Shown in pieces: positions 16,228 to 23,167 of a stretch of DNA of 30,670 bases; the stretch's first letter is position 1, and each line of letters opens with the position of its first letter. The notes under the pieces are model-generated. The model did no database searches. It was not told the origin of the DNA and saw nothing but the letters and a program-made list of their open reading frames with translations. The position numbers and the translations under genes are program-made. Source of the DNA: Chloroflexota bacterium (lineage in GTDB: Bacteria > Chloroflexota > UBA6077 > CF-72); assembly GCA_019247135.1 (NCBI GenBank), contig JAFAPL010000284.1, forward strand, positions 1-30,670. Reading direction: 5' to 3'.

Positions 16228-17264
16228 GCGTCGCCGCGCCGCCGATCGGCCGCACTGCGAATTCCGCGCTGGCGCGCAACTGGATTCAGATCGCCTTCTG
16301 GAGCCTGGTCGCGATCGCGGTGCTCGTGCTCACCGGCGTGCAGTTCGGTCAGGCCGCAACGATCTCCATCCTGGCCGTCACGCTGACGAAAGCGACGCCT
16401 ATCACTCTGGGCGCGCTGGCAGGCATCTGCTCCGAGCGTACGGGCGTGGTCAACATCGGCATCGAGGGTCTGATGCTGACCTCCGCGTTCGCCGGATTCA
16501 TGGTCGGCGTGTACGCGCACAATCTCGCGCTCGCCGTCGCGGCCGCCGTGGTGAGCGGGATGCTGATGGCGCTGTTGCACGCGGTACTGTCCATTACTTT
16601 CCGCGTCGACCAGATCATCAGCGGCACCGTCGTCAACATCCTCGCGGTCGGCCTGACCGGTTATCTAAATCGGAAGTTGTTCGCGACCGGCGCGCCGCCA
16701 GGTCTGTCCGTACTGCCTCCGTTGCCGCTCGGCTCATGGGCTGACATCCCGTGGATCGGGCCGATCCTGCTACAGCAGAAGCCGATTGCCCTCTCTGCGA
16801 TCGTGCTGGTGTTCGTCGTGCAATTCGCGCTGTTTCGAACCCGCTGGGGCCTTCGCACGCGGGCTGTCGGCGAGCACCCGCTGGCCGCGGACACGGTGGG
16901 CGTGAACGTGAACGCTTTGCGCTACCTGAACGTCATCATCGGCGGCGCGTTCGCGGGGCTCGGGGGCGCGTACTTCACCCTGGAGTCGGTCCCGCATTTC
17001 GAGCCGTTGATGACCAACGGCCGTGGTTTCATCGCGCTCGCCGCAATGATCTTCGGCAAGTGGACGCCGTTTGGTGCCTGGGGAGCGGCGCTGTTGTTCG
17101 GCGTCGCGGAAGCGATCCCGACGGCGATGCAGTTGCAGGGCATCAACGTGCCCTTCCAGATTGTCGGCTTGCTGCCGTATGTGTTGACCATCGTCGTGGT
17201 CGCGGGTGCCGTGGGACGGGCGACGCCGCCAGCCGCGGATGGAGTGCCGTACGTCCGCGCCTGA
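16224..17264 (+). CDS. ABC transporter permease, Nup/BmpC type (second permease)
   Basis: Integral membrane protein of 346 aa, paralogous to the preceding permease. The signature [20 protein letters not shown] marks the second-permease branch of Nup/Bmp importers. [20 protein letters not shown] and [20 protein letters not shown] correspond to the conserved cytoplasmic loop. The start is GTG at 16224, overlapping the previous stop. The 3' end overlaps the ATPase gene by about 26 bp if the ATG at 17239 is used there. It is expected to heterodimerise with the first permease. Confidence 0.94.
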   Translation: MSVAAPPIGRTANSALARNWIQIAFWSLVAIAVLVLTGVQFGQAATISILAVTLTKATPITLGALAGICSERTGVVNIGIEGLMLTSAFAGFMVGVYAHNLALAVAAAVVSGMLMALLHAVLSITFRVDQIISGTVVNILAVGLTGYLNRKLFATGAPPGLSVLPPLPLGSWADIPWIGPILLQQKPIALSAIVLVFVVQFALFRTRWGLRTRAVGEHPLAADTVGVNVNALRYLNVIIGGAFAGLGGAYFTLESVPHFEPLMTNGRGFIALAAMIFGKWTPFGAWGAALLFGVAEAIPTAMQLQGINVPFQIVGLLPYVLTIVVVAGAVGRATPPAADGVPYVRA

Positions 17265-18801
17265 CGGGGCTCTCCTCGAAACGCGGGGCATCGTCAAGCG
17301 CTTTGGTGGGCTCGTCGCGAACGATCACGTCGACCTGGAGATCTACCCCGGCGAAGTGCTCGCGCTGTTAGGAGAGAACGGCGCGGGCAAGACGACGCTG
17401 ATGAACGTCCTGTACGGCCTCACCTCGCCGGACGAGGGACACATTCTGCTAGACGGTCAGCCGGTGCACTTCGATTCACCGCGCCAGGCGATCGCGCGCG
17501 GCATCGGCATGGTGCACCAGCACTTCATGCTCGTGCCGCCATTGACCGTAGCCGAGAACCTGATGCTCGGCGCGGAGTCGACCGTCGGGCCAGGTGTACT
17601 CGATATCGCGAGTGTGCGCAGGCGCGTGCGTGAGCTGTCGGAGAGCTATGGCCTGCCCGCCGATCCAGACGCCGTCGTGCGCGACTTGCCTGTGGGTGTT
17701 CAGCAGCGAGTCGAGATTTTGAAGGCGCTGTACCGTCGCGCGCGGCTGCTCATTCTGGACGAGCCAACGGCTGTCCTCACGCCGCAGGAGGCGCACGACC
17801 TCTTCCGCGTCATGCGCACGCTCGAGGCCGAGAACAACACAGCCATCGTGTTCATCACCCACAAGCTGCACGAGGTCTTCGAAGTCGCCGACCGCATCGT
17901 CGTGCTGCGTCAGGGCCGGGTGGTGGGGTCCTCGACACCAGGCGAGACCACGCCCGAGGTGCTGGCGAGCATGATGGTGGGTCGGCCCGTGTTGCTTCGC
18001 GTCGAAAAGGGACAGGCTCGTCCGCGCGATGTTGTGCTTCGGCTGCGTGATCTGGTGGTCTTGTCGGACCGCGGGCTACACGCCGTCGACGACCTTTCGC
18101 TCGAGGTTCGCGGCGGAGAAATCCTCGGCATTGCTGGCGTGCAGGGCAACGGACAGACGGAGCTGGTCGAAGCCCTCTCCGGTTTACGGACGCCCGCCTC
18201 GGGCACGATCGAGTTGTTGGACCACGACGTGACGCATGCCAACCCGCGTCAGCTGGTGAACTCGGGCGCGGCACACATCCCCGAGGACCGACAGAAGCAC
18301 GGTCTCGTACTCCCGTTTCCGGTTGCCGACAATCTCGTGTTGCGCACGTATGAGAATCCGCCTTTCGCCAGGGGCGTGCGGGTGATCTACCAGGCGATCC
18401 TCGGCTTCGCGCAGCGGCTGGCCCAGGAGTTCGATATTCGCGCGCGGTCGGTGCGGGTAGCCGCGGCCACGCTTTCAGGTGGCAATCAGCAAAAAGTGAT
18501 CATCGCACGGGAGTTCACGCGCAACGGGCGGCTGCTCGTCGCTGCCCAGCCGACGCGTGGCGTTGACGTGGGGTCGACCGAGTTCATCCACCGCAAGCTG
18601 GTCGAGGCTCGCGATGGTGGCATGGCGGTTCTGCTGGTCTCAGCGGAGCTGGACGAGGTGCTCAGCCTGGCCGACCGCATCGCCGTGATGTACCGCGGCA
18701 AAATCGCGGGCGTTCTGGACGCGTCTGAAGCAACCCCCGAACTGCTCGGCTACATGATGGCCACCGGCAATAGGCCGTCCGAACCAGCCGCAACGGCGTA
18801 A
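17239..18801 (+). CDS. ABC transporter ATPase with two nucleotide-binding domains, Nup/Bmp type
   Basis: Double ATPase of about 520 aa. I chose the ATG at 17239 ([17 protein letters not shown]); the frame is open to 17206, which would overlap the permease more. Domain 1 has Walker [19 protein letters not shown], signature [19 protein letters not shown] and Walker [10 protein letters not shown]. Domain 2 has a degenerate P-loop ([16 protein letters not shown]), signature [14 protein letters not shown] and a Walker B ending [11 protein letters not shown], with Gln for the catalytic Glu. That asymmetry is normal for sugar and nucleoside ATPases of this class. It energises the importer formed with the three genes upstream. 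The stop lies 3 bp from the stop of the convergent gene. Confidence 0.95.
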   Translation: MECRTSAPDGALLETRGIVKRFGGLVANDHVDLEIYPGEVLALLGENGAGKTTLMNVLYGLTSPDEGHILLDGQPVHFDSPRQAIARGIGMVHQHFMLVPPLTVAENLMLGAESTVGPGVLDIASVRRRVRELSESYGLPADPDAVVRDLPVGVQQRVEILKALYRRARLLILDEPTAVLTPQEAHDLFRVMRTLEAENNTAIVFITHKLHEVFEVADRIVVLRQGRVVGSSTPGETTPEVLASMMVGRPVLLRVEKGQARPRDVVLRLRDLVVLSDRGLHAVDDLSLEVRGGEILGIAGVQGNGQTELVEALSGLRTPASGTIELLDHDVTHANPRQLVNSGAAHIPEDRQKHGLVLPFPVADNLVLRTYENPPFARGVRVIYQAILGFAQRLAQEFDIRARSVRVAAATLSGGNQQKVIIAREFTRNGRLLVAAQPTRGVDVGSTEFIHRKLVEARDGGMAVLLVSAELDEVLSLADRIAVMYRGKIAGVLDASEATPELLGYMMATGNRPSEPAATA

Positions 18802-18804
18802 TTT

Positions 18805-19365
18805 TCAGTCGCCTGGACGAGGTTCGCCGAGGATGTCGCCCACCTTCAGCGTCAGCCCGAGCACTTCGACGGCGTCGCCGTGCCTCAGTACGTGCTGCCT
18901 TTTGTAACCGTCGGCACCTGGTTCGGTGTGCACTTCGACGTGGCGATCGACAAGATTGACAACCCAGACCTCGCGAATGCCGGCGGCCGCATACCGCGGA
19001 AGCTTCCGACGGTCGTACGCGACTGACGTATCGGCCACCTCGATGAGCAGCAGGATGTCGTCCGGCGTCGGTCTCGCCTGCGCGTAGAAGTCGTCGCGAT
19101 ATCGCAAGAGCACGACGTCGGGCTGGGGCTCGTCCTGGCCGAGCACGACCGGGCTCTGAATGCGAACGATGACTTCCTCCAGGCCGCGACTAAGCAGCCG
19201 ATTCAGCCGGTCGACGCAAACGACGTGAGGCAGACCAATCGGCGGCATTCGAACGATCTCCCCATCGAGCAACTCGAGACGCTCGTCCTCCTGGAGGATG
19301 CCGGCCGCAATCATCCCTTCGTATTCCTCGATGGTGAAGCGGCGTAGATCGAGCTCGAGCGCCAT
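18805..19365 (-). CDS. Uma2 family (DUF820) PD-(D/E)xK nuclease-like protein
   Basis: Protein of 186 aa with the full Uma2 layout: FTIEEYEGMIAAGILQEDER, LELLDGEIVRMPPIG, QPDVVLLRY (Asp83), DILLLIEVADTSVAYDRR (Glu109) and KLPRYAAAGIREVWVVNL (Lys121). These correspond to the acidic and lysine residues of a restriction-endonuclease-like fold. The family is very abundant in cyanobacteria and Chloroflexota and its biological role is not established. The gene is 16 bp downstream of the SH3 lipoprotein gene on the same strand and converges on the nucleoside importer operon. No partner toxin, antitoxin or transposase is visible. Confidence 0.94.
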   Translation of the reverse strand: MALELDLRRFTIEEYEGMIAAGILQEDERLELLDGEIVRMPPIGLPHVVCVDRLNRLLSRGLEEVIVRIQSPVVLGQDEPQPDVVLLRYRDDFYAQARPTPDDILLLIEVADTSVAYDRRKLPRYAAAGIREVWVVNLVDRHVEVHTEPGADGYKRQHVLRHGDAVEVLGLTLKVGDILGEPRPGD

Positions 19366-19381
19366 GCGCGTGCGCCAGATT

Positions 19382-19825
19382 CTATGGCGGCGTGTCGACG
19401 GTATACATCGTTGGCACGTAGCCTTCGGCGCCGTCTGGCGCGCGGACGTGGTGCCACTGCTGGCCGTCGCCTTCCACGTCCTCGCCGATGATCGTGAGCG
19501 GCGTATCGTCGGGGTAGGCCTGTGCGCGATCGTCGAGCGTTGGCGTCCTGCGCAGGTAGACGCCTTCGCCGTCGGTGTTGCCTACCCAGACGGTATTCGC
19601 GGACGGCGCCGCTTGGGTCGGCTCCGCGGTCGCCGTGGGCTGAGGCGCGGGACTCGGCGAGGGTGAGCTCACCGGCGAAGGAGAGGGGGCGACTGAAACG
19701 GCCGGCGTATTCGCCGGCGCCTGGGTCGGAGCACTGGTCGGCGACCCGCCCGAGCATGCTGCGGCAAACAGACACAGTAGGCTGGCGTAGCGGGCGGCCT
19801 TGAGCGTAGCGAACGTAGGCCCCAC
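19382..19825 (-). CDS. SH3-domain lipoprotein
   Basis: About 147 aa from the GTG at 19825, chosen because it begins a compact lipoprotein signal (K/R, then YASLLCLFAAAC with lipobox Cys24). A longer frame from 19894 would place an unlikely hydrophilic extension before the signal. After the lipid-modified Cys comes a Pro/Ser/Thr/Ala-rich spacer (~residues 25-80). A bacterial SH3 domain follows (NTDGEGVYLRRTPTLDD, PLTIIGEDVEGDGQQWHHVR, EGYVPTMY). Such domains bind peptidoglycan or other wall peptides. Likely a surface protein of unknown partner, possibly co-transcribed with the Uma2 gene 16 bp downstream. Confidence 0.82.
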   Translation of the reverse strand: MGPTFATLKAARYASLLCLFAAACSGGSPTSAPTQAPANTPAVSVAPSPSPVSSPSPSPAPQPTATAEPTQAAPSANTVWVGNTDGEGVYLRRTPTLDDRAQAYPDDTPLTIIGEDVEGDGQQWHHVRAPDGAEGYVPTMYTVDTPP

Positions 19826-19831
19826 ACTAGC

Positions 19832-19946
19832 AAATCGCCGCTGCGCGGGGCTACGCACGTGGTTGTCCGAGCCGGGCAGACTGTTTCCATACACAAAGCG
19901 TGAACTGCGCGCCGCCCGACTGAGTTATTGCCTTACGCGGCGATTT
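19832..19946. repeat. 10-bp inverted repeat flanking a divergent promoter region
   Basis: AAATCGCCGC at 19832-19841 is the exact reverse complement of GCGGCGATTT at 19937-19946. The arms bracket most of the 146 bp between the divergent SH3 lipoprotein and metallophosphoesterase genes. They could be paired operator sites for a looping or cooperative regulator, or chance. No strong promoter elements can be assigned between them. Confidence 0.35.
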
Positions 19947-19971
19947 CACGTATCACCACGAGCGTTAACGA

Positions 19972-20625
19972 ATGAACTCCGGGGGGCGATCACTCAAAAT
20001 TCTGGCTGTCAGCGACGAGGTTGACGCTCGACTGTATGGCAATGGCTCGAGCGTGCTCGATCGCACCAGGCCAGATCTGATCCTCGGTTGCGGCGACCTG
20101 CCGGCGTACTACCTCGACTACCTGGTCAGTCAGTTCAACACGCCGATGTACGCCATTCATGGCAATCACGATGCCGCGCCAGGTACTTCGGCCGCCGATG
20201 ACTTCCAAAAGTGCGGCGTGACCTGGATCGGCAACCGGACGGTACGTACGCCCGGCGGATTGATACTCGCTGGCTTCGACGGTTGTCTGCGCTACAACGA
20301 GGGCGCCTACCAGCAGACGCAGGTGCAGATGCAGGCCACGGTGCGCCGTATGATGCCATGGCTCTGGCTCAACAAGCTGCGTTATGGACGCTTCCTGGAC
20401 GTTCTGATCACGCACGCGCCGCCACGCGGCGTCCACGACCAGCCCGACCTCTGCCACACGGGCTTTGACGCCCTGGTCTGGTTTCTCGAGACCTTCCAGC
20501 CCCGTTATCACCTGCACGGACACATCCACAAGCGGGACACCGGCCGCACGCAGGTAGGCTCGACGGACGTGATGAACGTCTATCCATTCCGCGAGCTCGA
20601 GGTGGACGCACCCTCCGATTCCTGA
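19972..20625 (+). CDS. Calcineurin-like metallophosphoesterase
   Basis: Protein of 217 aa with the metallophosphoesterase motifs in order: Asp15 (ILAVSDEVD), GCGD (Asp42), GNHD (64-67), His148 (LITHAPP) and GHIH (183-186). Motif I is D-E-V-D instead of the common D-x-H, so one metal ligand is altered, with Asp18 possibly contributing. The compact size and GCGDLPAYYLDYL block recall small phosphodiesterase-type members. The substrate (nucleotide, phospholipid headgroup or other phosphoester) is unknown. ATG at 19972 lacks a strong Shine-Dalgarno. The 3' end overlaps the convergent UspA-ParB gene by 46 bp. Confidence 0.92.
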   Translation: MNSGGRSLKILAVSDEVDARLYGNGSSVLDRTRPDLILGCGDLPAYYLDYLVSQFNTPMYAIHGNHDAAPGTSAADDFQKCGVTWIGNRTVRTPGGLILAGFDGCLRYNEGAYQQTQVQMQATVRRMMPWLWLNKLRYGRFLDVLITHAPPRGVHDQPDLCHTGFDALVWFLETFQPRYHLHGHIHKRDTGRTQVGSTDVMNVYPFRELEVDAPSDS

Positions 20626-21752
20626 GCTTCGACGAAGCGCTCGAGCGCGACCTCCCAGGGTGTATCGGGCGCGTCGACGTCCCGCCATGCCGCGAGTCGG
20701 GCGATCACGTCGGCTGGCCGATCGCCAGGAAAGAACCTCGCCGCAAGTTGCTGTGCACGGACTTGTTCCCAGAGTGGACGGAAGACTTCGATGAACCACC
20801 GCCGCGCAGCTCGCGGTAGCTCGTCCATTTTTTGTTGCTCGCGGAACTTCTCGATCTCGTCGAGCAGTGTGGCGTACGAGTCAGCTCGCTGAGCACCCAC
20901 TTCCGTCAGTCCAGTGGCCTGTTCGAACGCACGCCGCGCGGCGAAACGCTCTGGATATTGTTCGTCGCCAGCTGGCAGGTATTCGATCACGTGAGCGTCG
21001 ATTTCAAGCTGACCGTTGGCCAGAGCCGCGGCGACGCGATGATGGCCGTCGACCAGGTAGTAGCCGAACCCGAGTTTGTACACCTCGATGGGCGGCATCT
21101 CCTTGCCGGCGTCGATCGCCTCACGCATATGGCGGTACCGATCCTCGTCACCTTTGCGCCCGCGTCGCTTGAGCGGGCGGAAGTCTGGGCCGAGCTCCTT
21201 GTAGCGGTCGACGCTCCCGACGATGCGTGCCAGCTCGATGGTGCGTAACCCGAGAGAGCGGCGGACCAGCACGCCTGCCCGATCGGCGTCCTGGTGAAAG
21301 CTGCGCAGGTCGGTCCGCGGCCGCGCGTCACCACGCGGATGCACGAGTAGAACGGGGCACGGAGCTGACCTGATCACCTGGTCCGCGACGCTGCCGAGGA
21401 CGGCCGTCTGTAATGTCGGGCGCACGTTGCTGCCGAGGACGATCAGGCTTATGTTGCGCAGCATGGCCTCCTCGACGATGGTCGCGCCTGGGGCGCCGGT
21501 GCGGATCACCCCTTCGGCGTCGATGCCTGCCCCGCGCAATCGGGCAGCCACGGTGTCCAGGTACGTGCGCGCAACGGCTTCAGTTCGCTGGACGCTGGCC
21601 GGGTCGAGGCTGCCCGGGCGCAGGACGTGTACCAGCAACACGTTGGCTGACAGACAACGCGCATACTCCTCCGCTACAGGGATCTTCACCTCTCCCGCCG
21701 GCGTCAGATCGAGCGGCAGAAGAATGGTCCGCGGGGCCTGGTCCTCGGACAA
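20580..21752 (-). CDS. UspA domain fused to ParB-like domain and helical C-terminus
   Basis: Protein of 390 aa. Residues ~7-138 are a universal stress protein fold (TILLPLDLTP ... ISLIVLGSN ... AVLGSVADQVIRSAPCPVLL), carrying a partial nucleotide-binding G/GS motif. Residues ~172-250 form a ParB/sulfiredoxin-like module (LARIVGSVDRYKELG, MPPIEVYKLGFGYYLVDGHH, R239). The last ~120 residues are helical and contain RFFPGDRPADVIARL, which resembles the tail of DUF4032-type proteins. The role is unknown; a nucleotide-responsive DNA- or NTP-handling protein is a guess. The start is TTG at 21752, and a stop codon lies four codons upstream of it in this frame. It faces the glycosylase gene head to head with 9 bp between starts. 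Confidence 0.87.
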   Translation of the reverse strand: MSEDQAPRTILLPLDLTPAGEVKIPVAEEYARCLSANVLLVHVLRPGSLDPASVQRTEAVARTYLDTVAARLRGAGIDAEGVIRTGAPGATIVEEAMLRNISLIVLGSNVRPTLQTAVLGSVADQVIRSAPCPVLLVHPRGDARPRTDLRSFHQDADRAGVLVRRSLGLRTIELARIVGSVDRYKELGPDFRPLKRRGRKGDEDRYRHMREAIDAGKEMPPIEVYKLGFGYYLVDGHHRVAAALANGQLEIDAHVIEYLPAGDEQYPERFAARRAFEQATGLTEVGAQRADSYATLLDEIEKFREQQKMDELPRAARRWFIEVFRPLWEQVRAQQLAARFFPGDRPADVIARLAAWRDVDAPDTPWEVALERFVEAQESEGASTSSSRNG

Positions 21753-21761
21753 TGCACTCAG

Positions 21762-22463
21762 ATGCTAGCGCTCGGGCCGTTGTTGGACGAACTCGCGGGC
21801 GTCTACGGCGAACCAGAGCCCCCGCCGGTGCGCTCGCCGTTCGAGCTGCTGCTCCTCGAGAACGTGGCGTATCTGGTTGACGATCGGCGTCGCGCGACTG
21901 CGTTCGACATGCTCACGCGCAGCGTTGGCGCAACCCCCGAGGCGATCTTGTCGGCAACCCCAGAAGAACTGGAGCGCGTGACCACGGCTGGGATCCTGCA
22001 GGAGCACCAGGCCAACAAACTACGCGCGGTCGCCGAGCTCGCGGCACGGCTGCCGCTCAATCAGCTGAATGAGCTGCCGGTGCGTGAAGCCAAGCGCGTG
22101 TTGATGCGTTTCCCATCCATCGGTGAGCCAGGCGCTGAGAAGATTCTGCTGTTCTCGCGCAGCCACGCCTTGCCAGGGCTCGATTCGAACGCCGTCCGGG
22201 TGCTCACGCGGGTGGGCATCGCGCAAGAGATGCCCACCTATGCCGCCACCTATCGAGACGTGCAGCGCGTGCTGGAGCCCTACCTGGTCAACGGCTTCGA
22301 CTGGCTGATTCGCGCGCATCTGCTGCTGCGCCGACACGGCCAGGAGCTGTGCAAGCGTTCGCGGCCGCGCTGCGAACGCTGTCCGCTGACTCGCGTGTGC
22401 GAATTCTATGCAGGCACGGCGGCGGCCGGCGGCCCATCCGCCGACCAGGTTTCGCCGAGATAG
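21762..22463 (+). CDS. HhH-GPD DNA glycosylase with [4Fe-4S] cluster (endonuclease III-like), atypical active site
   Basis: Protein of 233 aa in the Nth/MutY superfamily. The helix-hairpin-helix reads FPSIGEPGAEKIL and the catalytic Asp lies in PGLDSNAVRVLTRVG. The C-terminal cluster loop is a perfect C-x6-C-x2-C-x5-C (LCKRSRPRCERCPLTRVC). At the position of the Nth lyase Lys (LPGVGRKTA in E. coli), this protein has Pro (SIGEPGA). It is therefore predicted to be a monofunctional glycosylase, or to have lost classical beta-lyase activity. It removes damaged or mispaired bases; specificity is unknown. It starts 9 bp from the divergent UspA-ParB gene. Its 3' end overlaps the convergent livF by 58 bp. 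Confidence 0.92.
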   Translation: MLALGPLLDELAGVYGEPEPPPVRSPFELLLLENVAYLVDDRRRATAFDMLTRSVGATPEAILSATPEELERVTTAGILQEHQANKLRAVAELAARLPLNQLNELPVREAKRVLMRFPSIGEPGAEKILLFSRSHALPGLDSNAVRVLTRVGIAQEMPTYAATYRDVQRVLEPYLVNGFDWLIRAHLLLRRHGQELCKRSRPRCERCPLTRVCEFYAGTAAAGGPSADQVSPR

Positions 22464-23167
22464 GCCCTTCGGATCAGCTCGGTTCCCAACAGCTCGGAGG
22501 CTGGACCTGAAAGGACCACCTGTCCCGTCTGGAGCACAAAGCCACGGTTCGCGATGCTGAGCGCCATGTTGGCGTTCTGTTCGACCACGAAGATGGTCGT
22601 TCCCTGGCGATTGATGTTCTGAATCACGTCGAAGACCTGCTCGACGAGCTGGGGCGCGAGGCCCATCGACGGCTCGTCCATACACAGCAGTTTGGGCCTG
22701 CTCATCAGTGCGCGCCCCATCGCCAGCATCTGCTGCTCGCCACCAGATAGCGTTCCCGCGAGCTGAGTCCGTCGGTCCGCCAGACGGGGGAACAGCTCGA
22801 ACACCCGCTCGCGCTCCTGGCGCATCCCGACCTTGTCTTTGCGCCGCACGAACGCGCCAAGCTCGAGGTTTTCTTCGACCGACATGCGCGGAAAAATGCG
22901 CCGTGCCTCAGGTACGACGGCGACGCCGCGTTCGATGATCTGGCTCGTGTCCAGCCGATCGATGCGCTCGCCGTTGAAGATGACCTGACCTTGCGCCGGC
23001 TTCACCAGACCGAGGACGGTTTTCATCGTGGTGGACTTGCCCGAGGCGTTGCCGCCCAGCAGGCACACGATCTCACCCTCATACAGGTCGTAGTTGACGC
23101 CTTTGAGGACATGCAGTGGCCCGTAATACGTGTGGACGTCCTCGACTTTGAGAATTGGTTCAGGCAC
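22406..23167 (-). CDS. livF: Branched-chain amino acid-type ABC ATPase LivF
   Basis: ATPase of 253 aa. It has Walker A LLGGNASGKSTTMKTVLG, the LivF-typical VVPEARRIFPRMSVEENLEL, signature LSGGEQQMLAMGRALMSRP and Walker B LLCMDEPSMGLAP, followed by the H-loop-region QNANMALSIANRG. It pairs with the LivG domain encoded just upstream to drive uptake of branched-chain amino acids, or of amides or other amino acids in related systems. Its start overlaps the livM-livG stop by 8 bp. It is the last gene of the liv operon and runs 58 bp into the convergent glycosylase gene, so no separate terminator fits between them. Confidence 0.96.
   Translation of the reverse strand: MPEPILKVEDVHTYYGPLHVLKGVNYDLYEGEIVCLLGGNASGKSTTMKTVLGLVKPAQGQVIFNGERIDRLDTSQIIERGVAVVPEARRIFPRMSVEENLELGAFVRRKDKVGMRQERERVFELFPRLADRRTQLAGTLSGGEQQMLAMGRALMSRPKLLCMDEPSMGLAPQLVEQVFDVIQNINRQGTTIFVVEQNANMALSIANRGFVLQTGQVVLSGPASELLGTELIRRAYLGETWSADGPPAAAVPA

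Noticed and set aside
17239..18801. Inactivated second ATPase domain (Gln for catalytic Glu, degenerate P-loop)
   Set aside because: This asymmetry is normal in the two-domain ATPases of sugar and nucleoside importers and does not indicate decay.
18805..19365. Defence-system nuclease
   Set aside because: It has the PD-(D/E)xK layout of Uma2 proteins, but the neighbours (SH3 lipoprotein, nucleoside importer) are not defence genes and no partner is present.
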